This document shows, piece by piece, positions 1-10,156 of a stretch of 22,329 nt of DNA. The stretch comes from Paramacrobiotus richtersi (lineage: Eukaryota > Tardigrada > Eutardigrada > Parachela > Macrobiotidae): NCBI GenBank assembly GCA_034698045.1, contig JAQGAU010000963.1, positions 1 through 22,329 on the forward strand. The letters are read 5' to 3'. Within the stretch, counting starts at the first letter, position 1. Every line of letters starts with the position of its first letter. The notes under the pieces are model-generated. The model did no database searches and was not told the origin of the DNA. It was given only the letters and a program-made list of their open reading frames with translations. The position numbers were made by a program, and so were the translations under genes.

Positions 1-65
1 GCTTGAAACTGAATTTCTGGCGAATTTTCTCACTCTGAAATTGCCTCCGAGACCGCTCGGATTCG
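1..65 (+). other. possible exon end before a donor site
   Basis: The first 65 bases run into a good splice donor (GTGAGTG at 66). One frame is open throughout (from base 2) and would leave the exon in phase 1. That does not fit the phase-2 entry of the ferredoxin exon at 772, so it is probably not the preceding ferredoxin exon. It could be a 5' UTR exon or the end of an exon of another gene upstream. From 66 to 771 I see no other exon, RNA gene or repeat. Confidence 0.2.
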
Positions 66-771
66 GTGAGTGTTAAACTAAATGAAAGGACTAAGCAATA
101 ATTAAAAATACGAAGCTCCACGATAACTGAGGAGTTTTTTACCACTGTCTTGCACTCGTACGTGCTTCCGCATTTGAAATTTTCGGACGTTTTTTGTTCA
201 CTTTCGCTGTACATGTGATCGCATAGTTGTTTTTTGCTACGAGCGCAGGCGGTGTACGAATGCGAAATTCATCTTGAGTAATGTTGCAGCTGGATAGTTA
301 GAAACAATAGTTAGAAACCGAGTTATCACATCCGACTGTCATTTTTCCCCCACAGTGCTGTGATAAACATTTACCGGTCGGTATCCTTCGTTCAAAGTGT
401 GACGTGAGGTTTTATAAGACCAGTAACGGGATGGCCATTGGCCACTGCGATTAAATTTTGTACGAGAGAAAAATTAATATTCGGATTTTTGAATGTTGGT
501 ACCCGTGACTGTGCACGTGGTGTTCGGGTGCGGATTATAATTACAGTATATGTGCGTACCACACTTGCAGTGAAATGCAGCATCGAAATGTCAAAAAGTT
601 GAACATTTCGGATCTTCTATAAATTATTTATTTGAAACAGAATACATACTTTGAAACGTCTTGCCGGACTACGAGATTGCACTGTTGTAATAATTCTAGC
701 TGTGTCACGTCTTAATGCTTGATAAAAATTTTTATTTTTCATGAATGAACTACAACTCTTTAATTTCGCAG

Positions 772-862
772 GTCCCGCTTAGGATGCCAAATACAGCTGA
801 CCAAGAATCTCGATGGACTGGAAGTGCTGATACCCGATACCAGGCATGATGCGAGAAGTTAA
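772..862 (+). CDS. mitochondrial ferredoxin (adrenodoxin/FDX family), last coding exon only
   Basis: This is the C-terminal end of a mitochondrial [2Fe-2S] ferredoxin, which passes electrons from ferredoxin reductase to mitochondrial P450s or to Fe-S cluster assembly. A CAG acceptor ends at 771. The exon enters in phase 2 and then reads SRLGCQIQLTKNLDGLEV and on to a TAA at 860-862. SRLGCQI is the family's diagnostic block, and its Cys is the fourth cluster ligand. The tail ends in a short Asp/Arg-rich segment (DTRHDARS), more like FDX1 than FDX2. No upstream exon carrying the C-x5-C-x2-C ligands was found in the window, so the rest of the gene must lie to the left. The assignment rests on 29 residues but the motif is very specific. 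An AATAAA follows at 1063. Confidence 0.85.
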
Positions 863-1062
863 AGATTTTGTTGCTTTTTTGTCGTTGAGTTGTTGTCGGT
901 GCCTTATGCCCGTTGGTTTTGTCAGTCCACAAGCTGTGAAGACTTTGAAATTATTTTTTGTCAAGTTCGAAACCGACATAAATGTTATATCGCTGACGTT
1001 TTCTGGAGACAAACAAATGATGTTGCCACCACTACCAGTGAACGGTGCCAAGTATGCGATCG

Positions 1063-1068
1063 AATAAA
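1063..1068 (+). terminator. polyadenylation signal AATAAA (ferredoxin)
   Basis: A canonical AATAAA lies about 200 nt after the ferredoxin stop and is the likely end of that transcript. From here to 1621 I see no gene, only the presumed promoter and 5' UTR of the next gene. Confidence 0.45.
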
Positions 1069-1621
1069 AGGAATGTTGACTAGAACACTTTTTTTGCAAA
1101 ACGGAAACCGAAGATTGTAACTGTTGTTTGTGTGAATTTGGCGTAATTAATATAGTACATTGTGCAGCATCTGGCATGCTGACTATCCATATCCAATATT
1201 TTTTTTTAAAAAGAGTTTCTGTAATAAGTTTGACTGCATTAATGGTACATTTTGTTGCCGTTCGTGTACTGCTGTTTATGGATTCCATGTAAAATTGTCC
1301 AATAATCGGAATAGTTCTTGTTTGATGACCTGACAGATGGAACTTGTAAACAAAGAAAGAATTAGGACATTACAGTCTTTCATGGTTGTCGGTATTGTCA
1401 CTATTGTGAACATCTGCACCGTTTTTCAAACAGTTCTGTTGCATTGTTGCTAGTTATTAAGTGTAAAAGTGTGAACGTCTACTAATAAGCGGCAGAGCTC
1501 ATCATGATCAGGTGCAATGAGAATAATTTTTGCCATCAAAACTCATCACTAAAACCGCGTTCTTCTGTGCCGAACATCTCGCGTAGACGCAGTGGAGGAT
1601 TCCTGGATTTTAATTCACAAA

Positions 1622-2774
1622 ATGGCTGCGCTTAGTTCAGTACAGCACATTATGGCGTACTCGTTGGTTTTGATTACCATAATAGTATTGTTACTTCCTG
1701 AAGTTCAGTCTGCAAAAATCTTCAGAATCAAACCAAGACGAGGAAAAAAATCTCCTCGAGTACAGCCCGAATCCAAGAAGACAGTCGCGGACAGCACTGC
1801 ACTGTTGGTACCGCCATGGAAAGTGTGTCCTTCCGGTCAAGAAGGTGCTCAGATTCCCATCCAGTCCAGTATTGTCAAAGATGCCATTTCCATGCCGTCA
1901 GATTTTAACAAGGACACTTACACAACGATCTGTGAGTATGACGTGTAGATTTCAACGGTAAATTTTACACAGTTTATGGTAAATACTATGTACTTAATTA
2001 TGTATGCGATCATCTTAACTATGCGTGGTGGATAGCGCCGTGTAGATACTGTGGCAGGCAACAGTGCGAGAAAACATTCACATTTTCGGACAAATTATTT
2101 TTGTCAAGGAAGCGTGACGTCTAGCGCTAACTATCAGGGTTTTTTCGTCGCGAAGGTGTGGAACCGTATGGACCATCGTGCACATATCCCGGATCCTTTG
2201 TAGCCTTTAGCGATTCCTGTTCGTTACAGTGCCAATGCATTAATGCACAAAAAACACTTAATCTATTGTCAAGTGACTTTCGTTACTCCAGCTGTCGGTC
2301 AGTATGCTCTACGCCGCCAACCAGTCTCCGGTGTTTTGCCCGAAAAGAAACCGGCACCTGTTGCCCTACCTACGAGGACTGCGGTAAGCTGAATATTTTT
2401 CAAGAATCGTTTACTTCTCGCCGTGTACTTCCCGTTAGAGCATTTAATGAACATAGCGCTTTAATTCCTTCAACAATTTAGTTTATGCACCATTCGACGG
2501 TCAGTGGATGAAAGACAATTCCGCCTACATTTCGAGCAAATTTCGCTGTCAGACAGGAGAAACATTAGATTCAGCAACATGCTTGATGCTGGTCCAGGAA
2601 GCCATGCCCACACAAGAGTTGGCTCCAACATTTCGAGCCAAATGCCAATGCGTTGCAGAGGACACGTACAAGATCTCATTGACGCAGTTTCCCGTAATGC
2701 CACAGCCAAACGCCGGAAAAACGAAGTTCGCTCTGATTCGCGAGGGAGGGAAAGTTCGTAACCAACGGCTGTAA
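1622..2774 (+). CDS. secreted cysteine-rich protein with a VWC-like domain
   Basis: Three exons (1622-1931, 2156-2383, 2482-2774) join in phase 1 at both junctions and give about 276 residues. The ATG at 1622 starts a signal peptide (hydrophobic core AYSLVLITIIVLLLP, cleavage near residue 30). A basic stretch follows (PRRGKKSPR), then a domain with ten cysteines in the von Willebrand factor C order: single Cys, C-x3-C-x-C (CSLQCQC), C-x3-C, Cys, and CCP...C (TGTCCPTYEDC). Exon 3 adds four further cysteines, including CQC near the end, and a basic tail. VWC domains usually bind BMP/TGF-beta ligands or matrix proteins, but no ligand can be inferred here. I do not recognise the full-length protein. 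The final stop TAA sits inside CT|GTAAGT, a perfect donor, so a further exon is possible. Confidence 0.75.
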
Positions 2775-3161
2775 GTGGTATGCAAAAGATGCTGCGCACT
2801 TTCCATTGGAAATCAGGACATTAGGATGTTTTTCCCTAAAAATAAGGTGAAAGAAATTAGGATACAGATCTCGTTTCCTACACAAATGCGTATCACATTA
2901 TTTGTTTATAACACTCAGACTGACTTATCAGTCGTCATCAGTCATCCGCTAGCGATTCTGTATGTCATCCTAGAAGGTTTTTTCTAATCTGAGAGATCGC
3001 TCGAAAACTTACCGTCACAGCGTCAATGAAATAATTCCGAAGATTTCACCCTTCGACGGTTATGTCAGGATACCTAATGAAGAAAAAAACGAATAAACAT
3101 TACGGGAACTTCGATAAGTACCGAATACGGCACAGTCAAGCTTCTGCTAATTCAATTCAGA
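2775..3161. other. intergenic / 3' UTR stretch
   Basis: No coding exon is supported here. An AATAAA at 3092-3097 on the plus strand could end the VWC-like transcript about 320 nt after its stop. On the minus strand a strong acceptor (pyrimidine tract then TTAG, about 3074-3086) and a donor (GTAAGT, about 3005-3010) bracket a short exon-like piece. It has only a brief open frame and may be an untranslated or alternative 3' exon of the neighbouring minus-strand gene. Confidence 0.3.
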
Positions 3162-6100
3162 TTAGGTAAGGAAAATGTTCTTCAGCATCATCGCGTAAGT
3201 ACTTGCAAAATTCATCATAATTAACCAGCCATAAACCACCAGCAGAAACGAAATACTCACAGCATAAACTAATCCTTTACGGCGGTACCGATCCTCCTGC
3301 CTATAAACGAAAAAAGGTAACATTTTAACACGCTTCGTATATCGTTAGTAGTATTATTTCATAAACGAAATCGATTCAGACATCCAAGGAAGATATGCCA
3401 CCAACACAAGGATTCTCTACTCCTTCTGTACGAAACCGCGAAGTTTATAGCACTTGATTCATCACTTGCAAAAAGTATAACAGATGCCTCGAGATCAAAG
3501 TGTTCTAAAACACTCCTTACCAACGATAACCTTTTCAGTAGTCCAGACGTCATAAAAAGCCTGAAAAACGAAACCCAATAGAGACATTCTTAGACATACA
3601 TGAATTCTCTTTTAAAAAAGCAGTCATCTTCAGACTTCAACTTAAATCAATGTGTTCATAACGAGTAGGAGTTGATTGTCATCACAATGATATGAACTAC
3701 GATAATTTGCAAATATAAAAAGTGTTACGCAAAAATCCTTTTGAAAAACTAAGAGTCAACTGTGCAATTACCGTGCATGTTCTGTTCGTCTGGCGTCAAT
3801 GTCCCACGCTTGAAACATCATACCGCCTTCCGTCTATGGGAAAAAAAGTCGGTATCAGACACATAAAAATGTAACGCTTTTTGCTTATCAGCAACAAAAT
3901 TTAGTCAGCGAGAGAGCGAAACATACATTCTTCATGACTCAGCAGTGAAGTTTCAATCATCATTTTTACTCAGAAAAAACACAGCAACTGTGGAATCGGT
4001 TGTCGAACAATACATACCTTGCTGTTTTCCCGTCCAACTGAAGCCAAGAAATGGTTCCAGCTTCCAAACGAGTGGAACACCTACAGAAGTTGGTGATTGT
4101 ATCAAACTGTATTGGGATAATCAAGCATTTTTAAGCGAAACTATCTCACCCGTTCAATTTGATTTACTTATAATCTACTTCCCGCGACGACCTCTGGCTA
4201 TTCTAAACCTTCGGTGCTTAATGAGAAGAGGAACTACGAACTTAAACCATTCGACTGCTCTCTATCGTTACCGATCTGCTTACCAGATATCCGCAAGGAA
4301 TAGACTTGGAGTCATCAGCATCTAATCCAGTGCATCTGCAACAAGAACATAGGGATGAACTGAAGCAGCAAAATCTTTAAAACAATGTTATCATTCATAA
4401 TCGCTTCAGACATCCAAGGAAGATTGTTGCCACCATCATTAAAATTCGCTGCTTCTTCTGTACGAAACCGCGAAGTTTTGGCGTTTTTGTCATCACGGTG
4501 TTATCATAAAAAATTTATTTACAAAAGCAGCAAAAAATTACGGACCACTTACAAAATTCCCGACGTGCGAAGTCCTTCCTTAATTTCCTGCAATGATGCG
4601 TCAATTTAGCAGCTGAGGCACAGCTATCACCATACAAGCATACTATTCTAAAATCTAATCAGACAATTTTTAAGAGTCCTTTTATCCTCACATCTCATCA
4701 GACTGGGGCGGGACGTTCGGGCATCATTACCAGATTTTATCAAGCACTTAGATGGAAAAAAAAACTACGCTGAACATACCTGTCGAAACTTTCACATCAC
4801 AGAAAGCGATCAGTGCTTTAAATCGTGCTGCAAAATGCGGGATTTTAGTAATCGAAAGTAAAAAACAAGCTGCCAACCAATGACGAAAACGCAAATCAGA
4901 ACAAAACTCGACAAACATCAGTACTGTCAGACCGCCCGTCGTTTGCTTATCATCCTAATTTTACTCCCTACTTTCTCATTTAGTGGTAAACTGCGCTTAC
5001 CGTGATGTTCGCCGATACTGGTTGGTCTCTCGGAAGATCTATTAAGCAAAAAGAAAGTGTCTACTGCAATGGAAAATATTCCTCTACACTAGAAGGATTC
5101 TTCGATTTATCAGAAACACGGACAAAGTATACAATCAACACGTTCAATTCAGCTCTTTGTTCATCATGGTTTAACAAACCGTTAAGTCACAAATTAACTG
5201 CTGAAAATACCTTAAAACGTTCCACGAATCCTCAGCAGATCCTAGAAGACAAACACAATGTCGTTCTGGTAAAATGGGAAAACGCAAGTTAATGGGCTCA
5301 ACAAAGCCAAATCTATCAGGCAATCATTGCTCATTCACGGCATTTCAGCTTGAAAAGCACTTATACCCTACATTCATCCTACTGACTCAGCTAAAATGTA
5401 AAACGGCCTCTGACATTTCCTAGGAAAATTAAATGTTGATTTTCACCTTCAGATGTAAGTCACCGGATTCACCGCTACGTTGTCCGTGCATTCGAGATGT
5501 GTAACCCTAAAGAAAATTCGATACTGAAAACAGTATACGGATTGACCTTTGAAACCGAAAAAGCGTTCATAGTTGTCAGTTATTGGAACAGAATGTTTAA
5601 GACAGCACAGAAATCAGATGGGGACATTCTTTGTCATCACAAATATAAAATATGTTGTAGCCCAATCACTTATGTGATACCAATACCAGTTCCCACTTAC
5701 CAGGCAGTCTTAAGTCATCAACGAAAAGCGACCTGACCTGCAAACAATTTTAAAAACTGAATTATTTTCTGTCAAATGTAAGGCAGTGCATAAATTTGTA
5801 CGTTAAATCAGCGTTGGTGGATTAACAGCAATATAATTCAGTCCATCTAGTAGCTTTTTACATCATGTAATTCATTAATATACAAATAAGGTCGAAGTTT
5901 GAAACGCTCACATTCTTTCTGCAGGAAGATTTGTCGTCAAGCTTGGCTGGTAAGAATCTGACTCGAAAGATCCGGGAACCTGAGGAGAACCCAAAACCTG
6001 ATCGTTAAAGACAGAATATAAATTGCACCGAAAGTTGACATATTGATATCGCATCATTGAATACTCAGACGACAATAAGTCATCAAACAATCAGACGAAC

Positions 6101-6820
6101 GAGACAAATTCATCATTGCGCAATACCGATGCGGCAATGCCGGGAACCAAATGAAAATGTTGGGTTCTCGAGCTTACCATTGCAGCCATACACCGGCATG
6201 CATCGGCTTCTTCCCGTGCCCCAGTCCAATAATTATGGCGCCGGAAACCCATTTTGTCGGCAATCTGTACAGAAGGAACACGATTGTAACGGCAGAATAA
6301 GAGCTAAGTAATTACGCATCGGCAACCAGCCTATGCGGAAACGGGAAAATCAAATTAATCAAATAGAAAACTGCGACGAAATCTTCCGAGCCCGTTTCGT
6401 ACGTACCCTCATCGAGGCCAAGGAAATTGCTCCGATCCACACCTCCTTTCCGGCCACATCATGATTTAAATCATCTCAAAAATGTAAATAAACCGACTTG
6501 TCAAAGAAATCCGCAGGAACCAAACTACGCACAGCCACGGGAAAAATAATGAACTCCAAAATTGAAAAATCGAGGAAGCAGATTTTGTTCCGGAGAAGTA
6601 TGGTTAAAATGCCTTAAGTACAGAAATGGGCAGACAGTAGTACAGGTACAGGCTTTGTCACTATTATGGGCGTTGCTGCACAAGATGGACCAAACATATT
6701 TTAATTAGATATTTCCCATAGCCAATCAAAAAGTGGCCATTTATCTGTACATAGTCTGTACATTTCTCGAAGAGGTCTGTCGTCTATACTACTGGCAAAG
6801 GGAAGCTGTTTGTGGCCCAT
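3162..6820 (-). CDS. unrecognised 15-exon gene of very small exons, C-terminal membrane segment
   Basis: A tentative model read on the minus strand. Exons in order: 6751-6820, 6407-6474, 6178-6264, 5912-5979, 5701-5732, 5539-5546, 5464-5506, 5211-5241, 5001-5038, 4780-4827, 4553-4578, 4018-4080, 3772-3833, 3521-3560, 3162-3296. The lengths sum to 819 nt and every junction keeps phase, giving 272 residues. Most exons have clear pyrimidine-AG acceptors and GTAAG/GTATG donors. The weak points are the 8-nt exon, the AAG acceptor of the 26-nt exon and the GTACAG donor of the first exon. The ATG at 6820 has no signal peptide. Middle segments include EVWIGAISLASMR, RRHNYWTGAREEADACRC and FHSFGSWNHFLASVGREN. 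The last exon reads RYRRKGLVYAVSISFLLVVY and on as one hydrophobic, probably membrane-spanning, segment. I recognise no family. A different final exon choice changes the last 45 residues. Confidence 0.4.
3371..3446. repeat. intronic repeat, copy 1 (about 76 bp)
   Basis: Direct-repeat partner of 4401-4479. Two blocks of 20 or more identical bases (one contains CAGACATCCAAGGAAGAT, the other TGTACGAAACCGCGAAG) flank a diverged centre. It lies in the last intron of the tentative minus-strand gene. On the minus strand the conserved block ends in a possible acceptor (TTTCGTACAG), so an old exon duplication is conceivable, but no matching donor is conserved. Confidence 0.75.
4401..4479. repeat. intronic repeat, copy 2 (about 79 bp)
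   Basis: Second copy of the repeat at 3371-3446, in the same orientation and also inside an intron of the tentative minus-strand gene. On the minus strand one frame of this copy stays open for over 30 codons, while copy 1 is interrupted. No transposon-like terminal repeats or target duplications are visible at either copy. Confidence 0.75.
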
Positions 6821-6906
6821 TGTGTTTCCAGTTTTCTTTGCGTGGACGTTTTTCCCAAATAAACTCATAGATTTACAGAATTCTTGTTTTTAAAAATTGT
6901 GGGTAA
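6821..6906. promoter_or_regulatory. short gap between divergent start codons (bidirectional promoter region)
   Basis: Only 86 bases separate the proposed minus-strand ATG (6820) from the NDUFB9 ATG (6907). If the minus-strand model is right, both 5' UTRs and a shared promoter must overlap here or extend into the flanking genes. No TATA box is evident. The NDUFB9 side is solid; the other depends on the tentative gene model. Confidence 0.3.
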
Positions 6907-8042
6907 ATGGCTGGCAGGGTGAACTATTTAACTACACGTGCCATTTCCCACCGCGAAAGGGTATGCTCACTGTACAAGAATGCTCTCCGAACCATGGAAA
7001 GCTACGTTGTCTTGAGGTGAGAGTCCGATAAGAGAAATTTCGGTACGACTTGCTGTTACATTATATCTATAATAATTGTGGAAAAAAATGAAACGATAAT
7101 GAATTTGACGTTTTGTAGTCCCACACTTCCTGATAAATATTCTGTTTAGTTTGCTGTTGTAATTGCATGTGAAGTAATCAAGCATACAGTATCATCATAT
7201 TAATATGATCGCGCGCGCCACTTCTTGCTGATTCAGATTATCACGCCTGAACGGTCTGTAATCTGTATCTTCGGTTTATCCGTTTATATCTGAATATGTT
7301 TTTAGACCAGAATATAGGGTTAGGGCAGTGCTCCTACGCCAGCGGTTCGACCAGAGGAAGGAAGAGAAGGACATGCGTAAAGCACAAAAATGGCTGGAAG
7401 ATGGAGAGGAGGAGTTATTCCAGAACCAGCATCCCATCCCATTTCGGTGTACGTGCTGTTTTACCATCTTACGAAGATGTGAATCAAGTATTTCGTTATT
7501 CTGAGTTTCACCCATAATTACTCGTAGTTCAATACTCTCCTGGAGGAAGCGCATACAATCGTTACTCGAACAGACAGGACCATGTAAGTTTGTTTGTTTG
7601 TAAGTAGTGTTTATGTTTTGAGGTGGCCATTGCGGTTTACTTTTCCTCTAAGCAACCTAGCTAGGTGTGTTTATGTTCTGATAATGAAGAAATGGTCAAT
7701 TCCATGTCTATTTAATGCAGTGATATTATTGTGGCATACTTTTCTAAGTTTCTTTTCTTTACTAAGTTTTGTGATATTCTACAGGTTGTCGATATGTGGC
7801 ATCCTTTAGAAAAAGCTCAGTTTCCGCACTATTTTAAACGTCGGGAACAGAGGAAAGATGAATGGATGAAATTCTGGGAGAAGAATTACAATCGTGGCAA
7901 ACCGTACGATCCGCATGAGGATGAATGGGAAGGAAATTGGGATGTGAAGCCTCCGGGTGAATATCCAAATCCTGACCCAACATTAAAGAAAATCGATCAA
8001 GTACACAACCCTACCCCGCCACCAGGAAGCAGATACACTTAG
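6907..8042 (+). CDS. NDUFB9: NADH dehydrogenase (ubiquinone) 1 beta subcomplex subunit 9, complex I LYR subunit B22
   Basis: An accessory subunit of the membrane arm of mitochondrial complex I. Four exons (6907-7016, 7306-7448, 7528-7583, 7785-8042) keep phase and give 188 residues, close to the usual length of about 180. The N-terminus carries the LYR-family helix (HRERVCSLYKNALRTMESY; the tripeptide is LYK). Family blocks follow in order: the charged helix with RQRFDQRKEEKDMRKAQ, EELFQNQHPIPF, the SPGGSAYNRY motif, then DMWHPLEKAQFPHYFKRREQ. The C-terminus is proline-rich and ends in PPPGSRYT, as in other orthologues. No N-terminal targeting peptide is expected in this LYR protein. The 79-nt second intron has a minimal acceptor (CGTAG), but the frame and conserved sequence fix it. 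The gene is convergent with PSME3IP1. Confidence 0.95.
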
Positions 8043-8733
8043 GCTTCGTGATCAACTTTTATCTGTGTTGTGCTGGAATTGTAGCTGCATAGATTGTGTA
8101 CAGATTATTATTACTTCTTAATTGCTATCTCCGAATCGACGGGGATTATGTATGGATTATCGAGTTTTAACCGGTACTTACAATTAATTTGTTCTGCATT
8201 ACGCGGCATGTGCTGAACATCTAATGAATTCTGAATTTGCGTGAAAGGTCAGCGCTATATGTGATGATAAAGTTTTCTGAGGTGCTTCAAGTTCGTATAC
8301 TCTCTAATAGCCAAGAACATTCACAATCACTAATTCTCATCGGTCGAGGATTCCAGAGTACCATTTTGTGAGATTTGTACATTTCTTGTAACAAATGCAA
8401 TTGCTGAAGCATGAAAAATGCTGAAAGTAGACACTGTAGACACAACTCCATGAATTTTTGTGATTTCTCCCAACAAATCTTTCTTTACTGAATGTTCATT
8501 GTCCGAACAGTTGGGTTGTGGTTACTCATCTTACTCTATTATTATTACTCCACTAAAGAGTAAACTAAAGAGTCTGGTCGAAAAACGGTCCCCTTACATC
8601 GCTTTATAACAACTTAAAATGCTCCCGCTGCTGAGAACCGTGGACAAAAGTTCCGAGTTTCATAATTCATACATCTGCATTAAAAACATCCAGAACTATC
8701 ACAGACGAATTGTATCCGAAAACAGTGGAGGAT
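8043..8733. other. convergent intergenic region (two 3' UTRs)
   Basis: Holds the 3' UTRs of NDUFB9 (+) and PSME3IP1 (-). No canonical AATAAA is evident for either gene; the nearest variant is GATAAA near 8265 on the plus strand. No ORF, RNA gene or repeat beyond a trivial ACTAAAGAGT doublet near 8550. Confidence 0.6.
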
Positions 8734-10156
8734 TCACTCGCTGTCAGAGCTGCTTCCGTAACCAGCAACTAGTCCAATTCCAGCATTTTTCTTAGAAGGA
8801 TGTTGCTTAGGATCATTTGTGGACATTTCTTTCTGGGTTACAGATTCCACGGGAGTTTCTTCAGAATTTGTACTGTCTGACCTAAAGACGCAAACAGAAC
8901 ACCTACCCATCTGTTTCTGCACGATAACAAGTACTAACGGATTACCGTTTAATTTTCACAATTCCACTCAAAAGATCTTTCTGTCTTTTTCGCGGTGGAT
9001 CTGCACTGTGCTGTCCAGCAGAAAATGAGTCTTTTCGTTTAACGACCACCACACTCGATCCTTGGCCACTTGCCAAGGGAGTTTCCGTTTGAACAGCTGC
9101 TAATCTATCGCGGAATTCTGTTAAAGCTTTCTTTTCCTCCAGCTGTTTTTCCCGTTCCATCCTTACATAGATATCATCCAGCTAAAAGCAGAGTGCACTC
9201 AAAACTAACTGCTGCAACATTAACTGTACAAGCAATGTCACCTGGTCGAGGAATTCCACTTCATCATGTTCCAAACCACGTACAAAGTTTTCTGCAATAA
9301 ATTAAATCGAATTAATAAAAACAACTCAATACCTTTTCTCTAGCTTTCTTCAAAATAATGTTTTGGACTTTGAATGTGGAAATTTACACAACTTATTCAG
9401 CGGAGGCAATGGGAAACGCTCCAAACCAAGTCACTTACTGAGCTTCCGGGATTCTTCTTTTTCTTCTTGTTCTTTGAGCTTCTGATCCTTCAGTCGATCG
9501 TATAAAGTTCGATTGTCAATGGGTTCCTCTGGAACATCTGTAACCGCACAAATAAGCACGACAGGTTATGTACAGATAATACGGAAGACAGGAAATCTAC
9601 GGATTATATTTAATATTCAGCACTCATACTGCGCCTTACAGCAGTTCTACAGAATATACCCCGCGCAAGATAACGAGGAACAATACAATGTACACGAGCC
9701 AGTACACATGCCGATACAACATCACCTATTGATGATCAAATCAGTATATTTCAGTTGATATCTGAAGTCGAAAAGTAACCATTCTAACCATAAAATGTTA
9801 CAAAACACACGATTGTGAAAGCAGTTCACCTGAACAAAAACCACCATACAGCATGAAACTAGCAGTATGTAAAGCGCAACAAACTTATATTTATGTACTA
9901 TTAGGATATACAGCTATTTTCACATTTCCGGTTTCTTAATTTACGTAACTTAAATTAACTACTTACATAGGTTAAATTAGGTTATGTTTTTAGTCGTCAG
10001 CTCCTTTTTTGCACTACGTGAGTACTTGTACGTACGCAGAGGCTCATCAGGTTTGCGGACCCGTTCCCATTCTGCCTGCCGCACTTTCTTTTTTTCTTCG
10101 ATTTCTTTTTCAGTTACGAATGTCTTGAAGCCTTCCTTTGGTGCCGAACAACTCAT
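8734..10156 (-). CDS. PSME3IP1: PSME3-interacting protein (FAM192A / NIP30 family)
   Basis: A nuclear protein that binds the proteasome activator PA28-gamma (PSME3). Five minus-strand exons (10036-10156, 9439-9537, 9242-9291, 8946-9181, 8734-8881) keep phase and give 217 residues. The N-terminal NIP30 domain is plain: FVTEKEIEEKKKVRQAEWER then VRKPDEP, NRTLYDRLKDQKLKEQEEK, NFVRGLEHDEVEFLDQ,  and a long Glu/Lys-rich helix. A lower-complexity middle with KRK and RKRQK basic clusters (likely nuclear localisation) follows. The C-terminus, GIGLVAGYGSSSDSE, matches the family's conserved Ser/Asp/Glu tail, which is phosphorylated by CK2 in mammals to strengthen PSME3 binding. The human tail is longer, so this one stops soon after the motif. 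The ATG at 10156 is the only in-frame start for exon 1. Confidence 0.92.

Noticed and set aside
779..1288. 169-codon minus-strand open frame opposite the ferredoxin exon and its 3' UTR
   Set aside because: It overlaps a securely identified exon on the other strand, resembles no known protein, and much of it lies in the ferredoxin 3' UTR. Probably chance.
2470..2799. Minus-strand 109-codon frame across exon 3 of the VWC-like gene
   Set aside because: Antisense shadow of a coding exon that has proper splice sites on the plus strand.
7276..7554. Minus-strand 92-codon frame opposite NDUFB9 exons 2-3
   Set aside because: Antisense shadow of clearly conserved NDUFB9 sequence.
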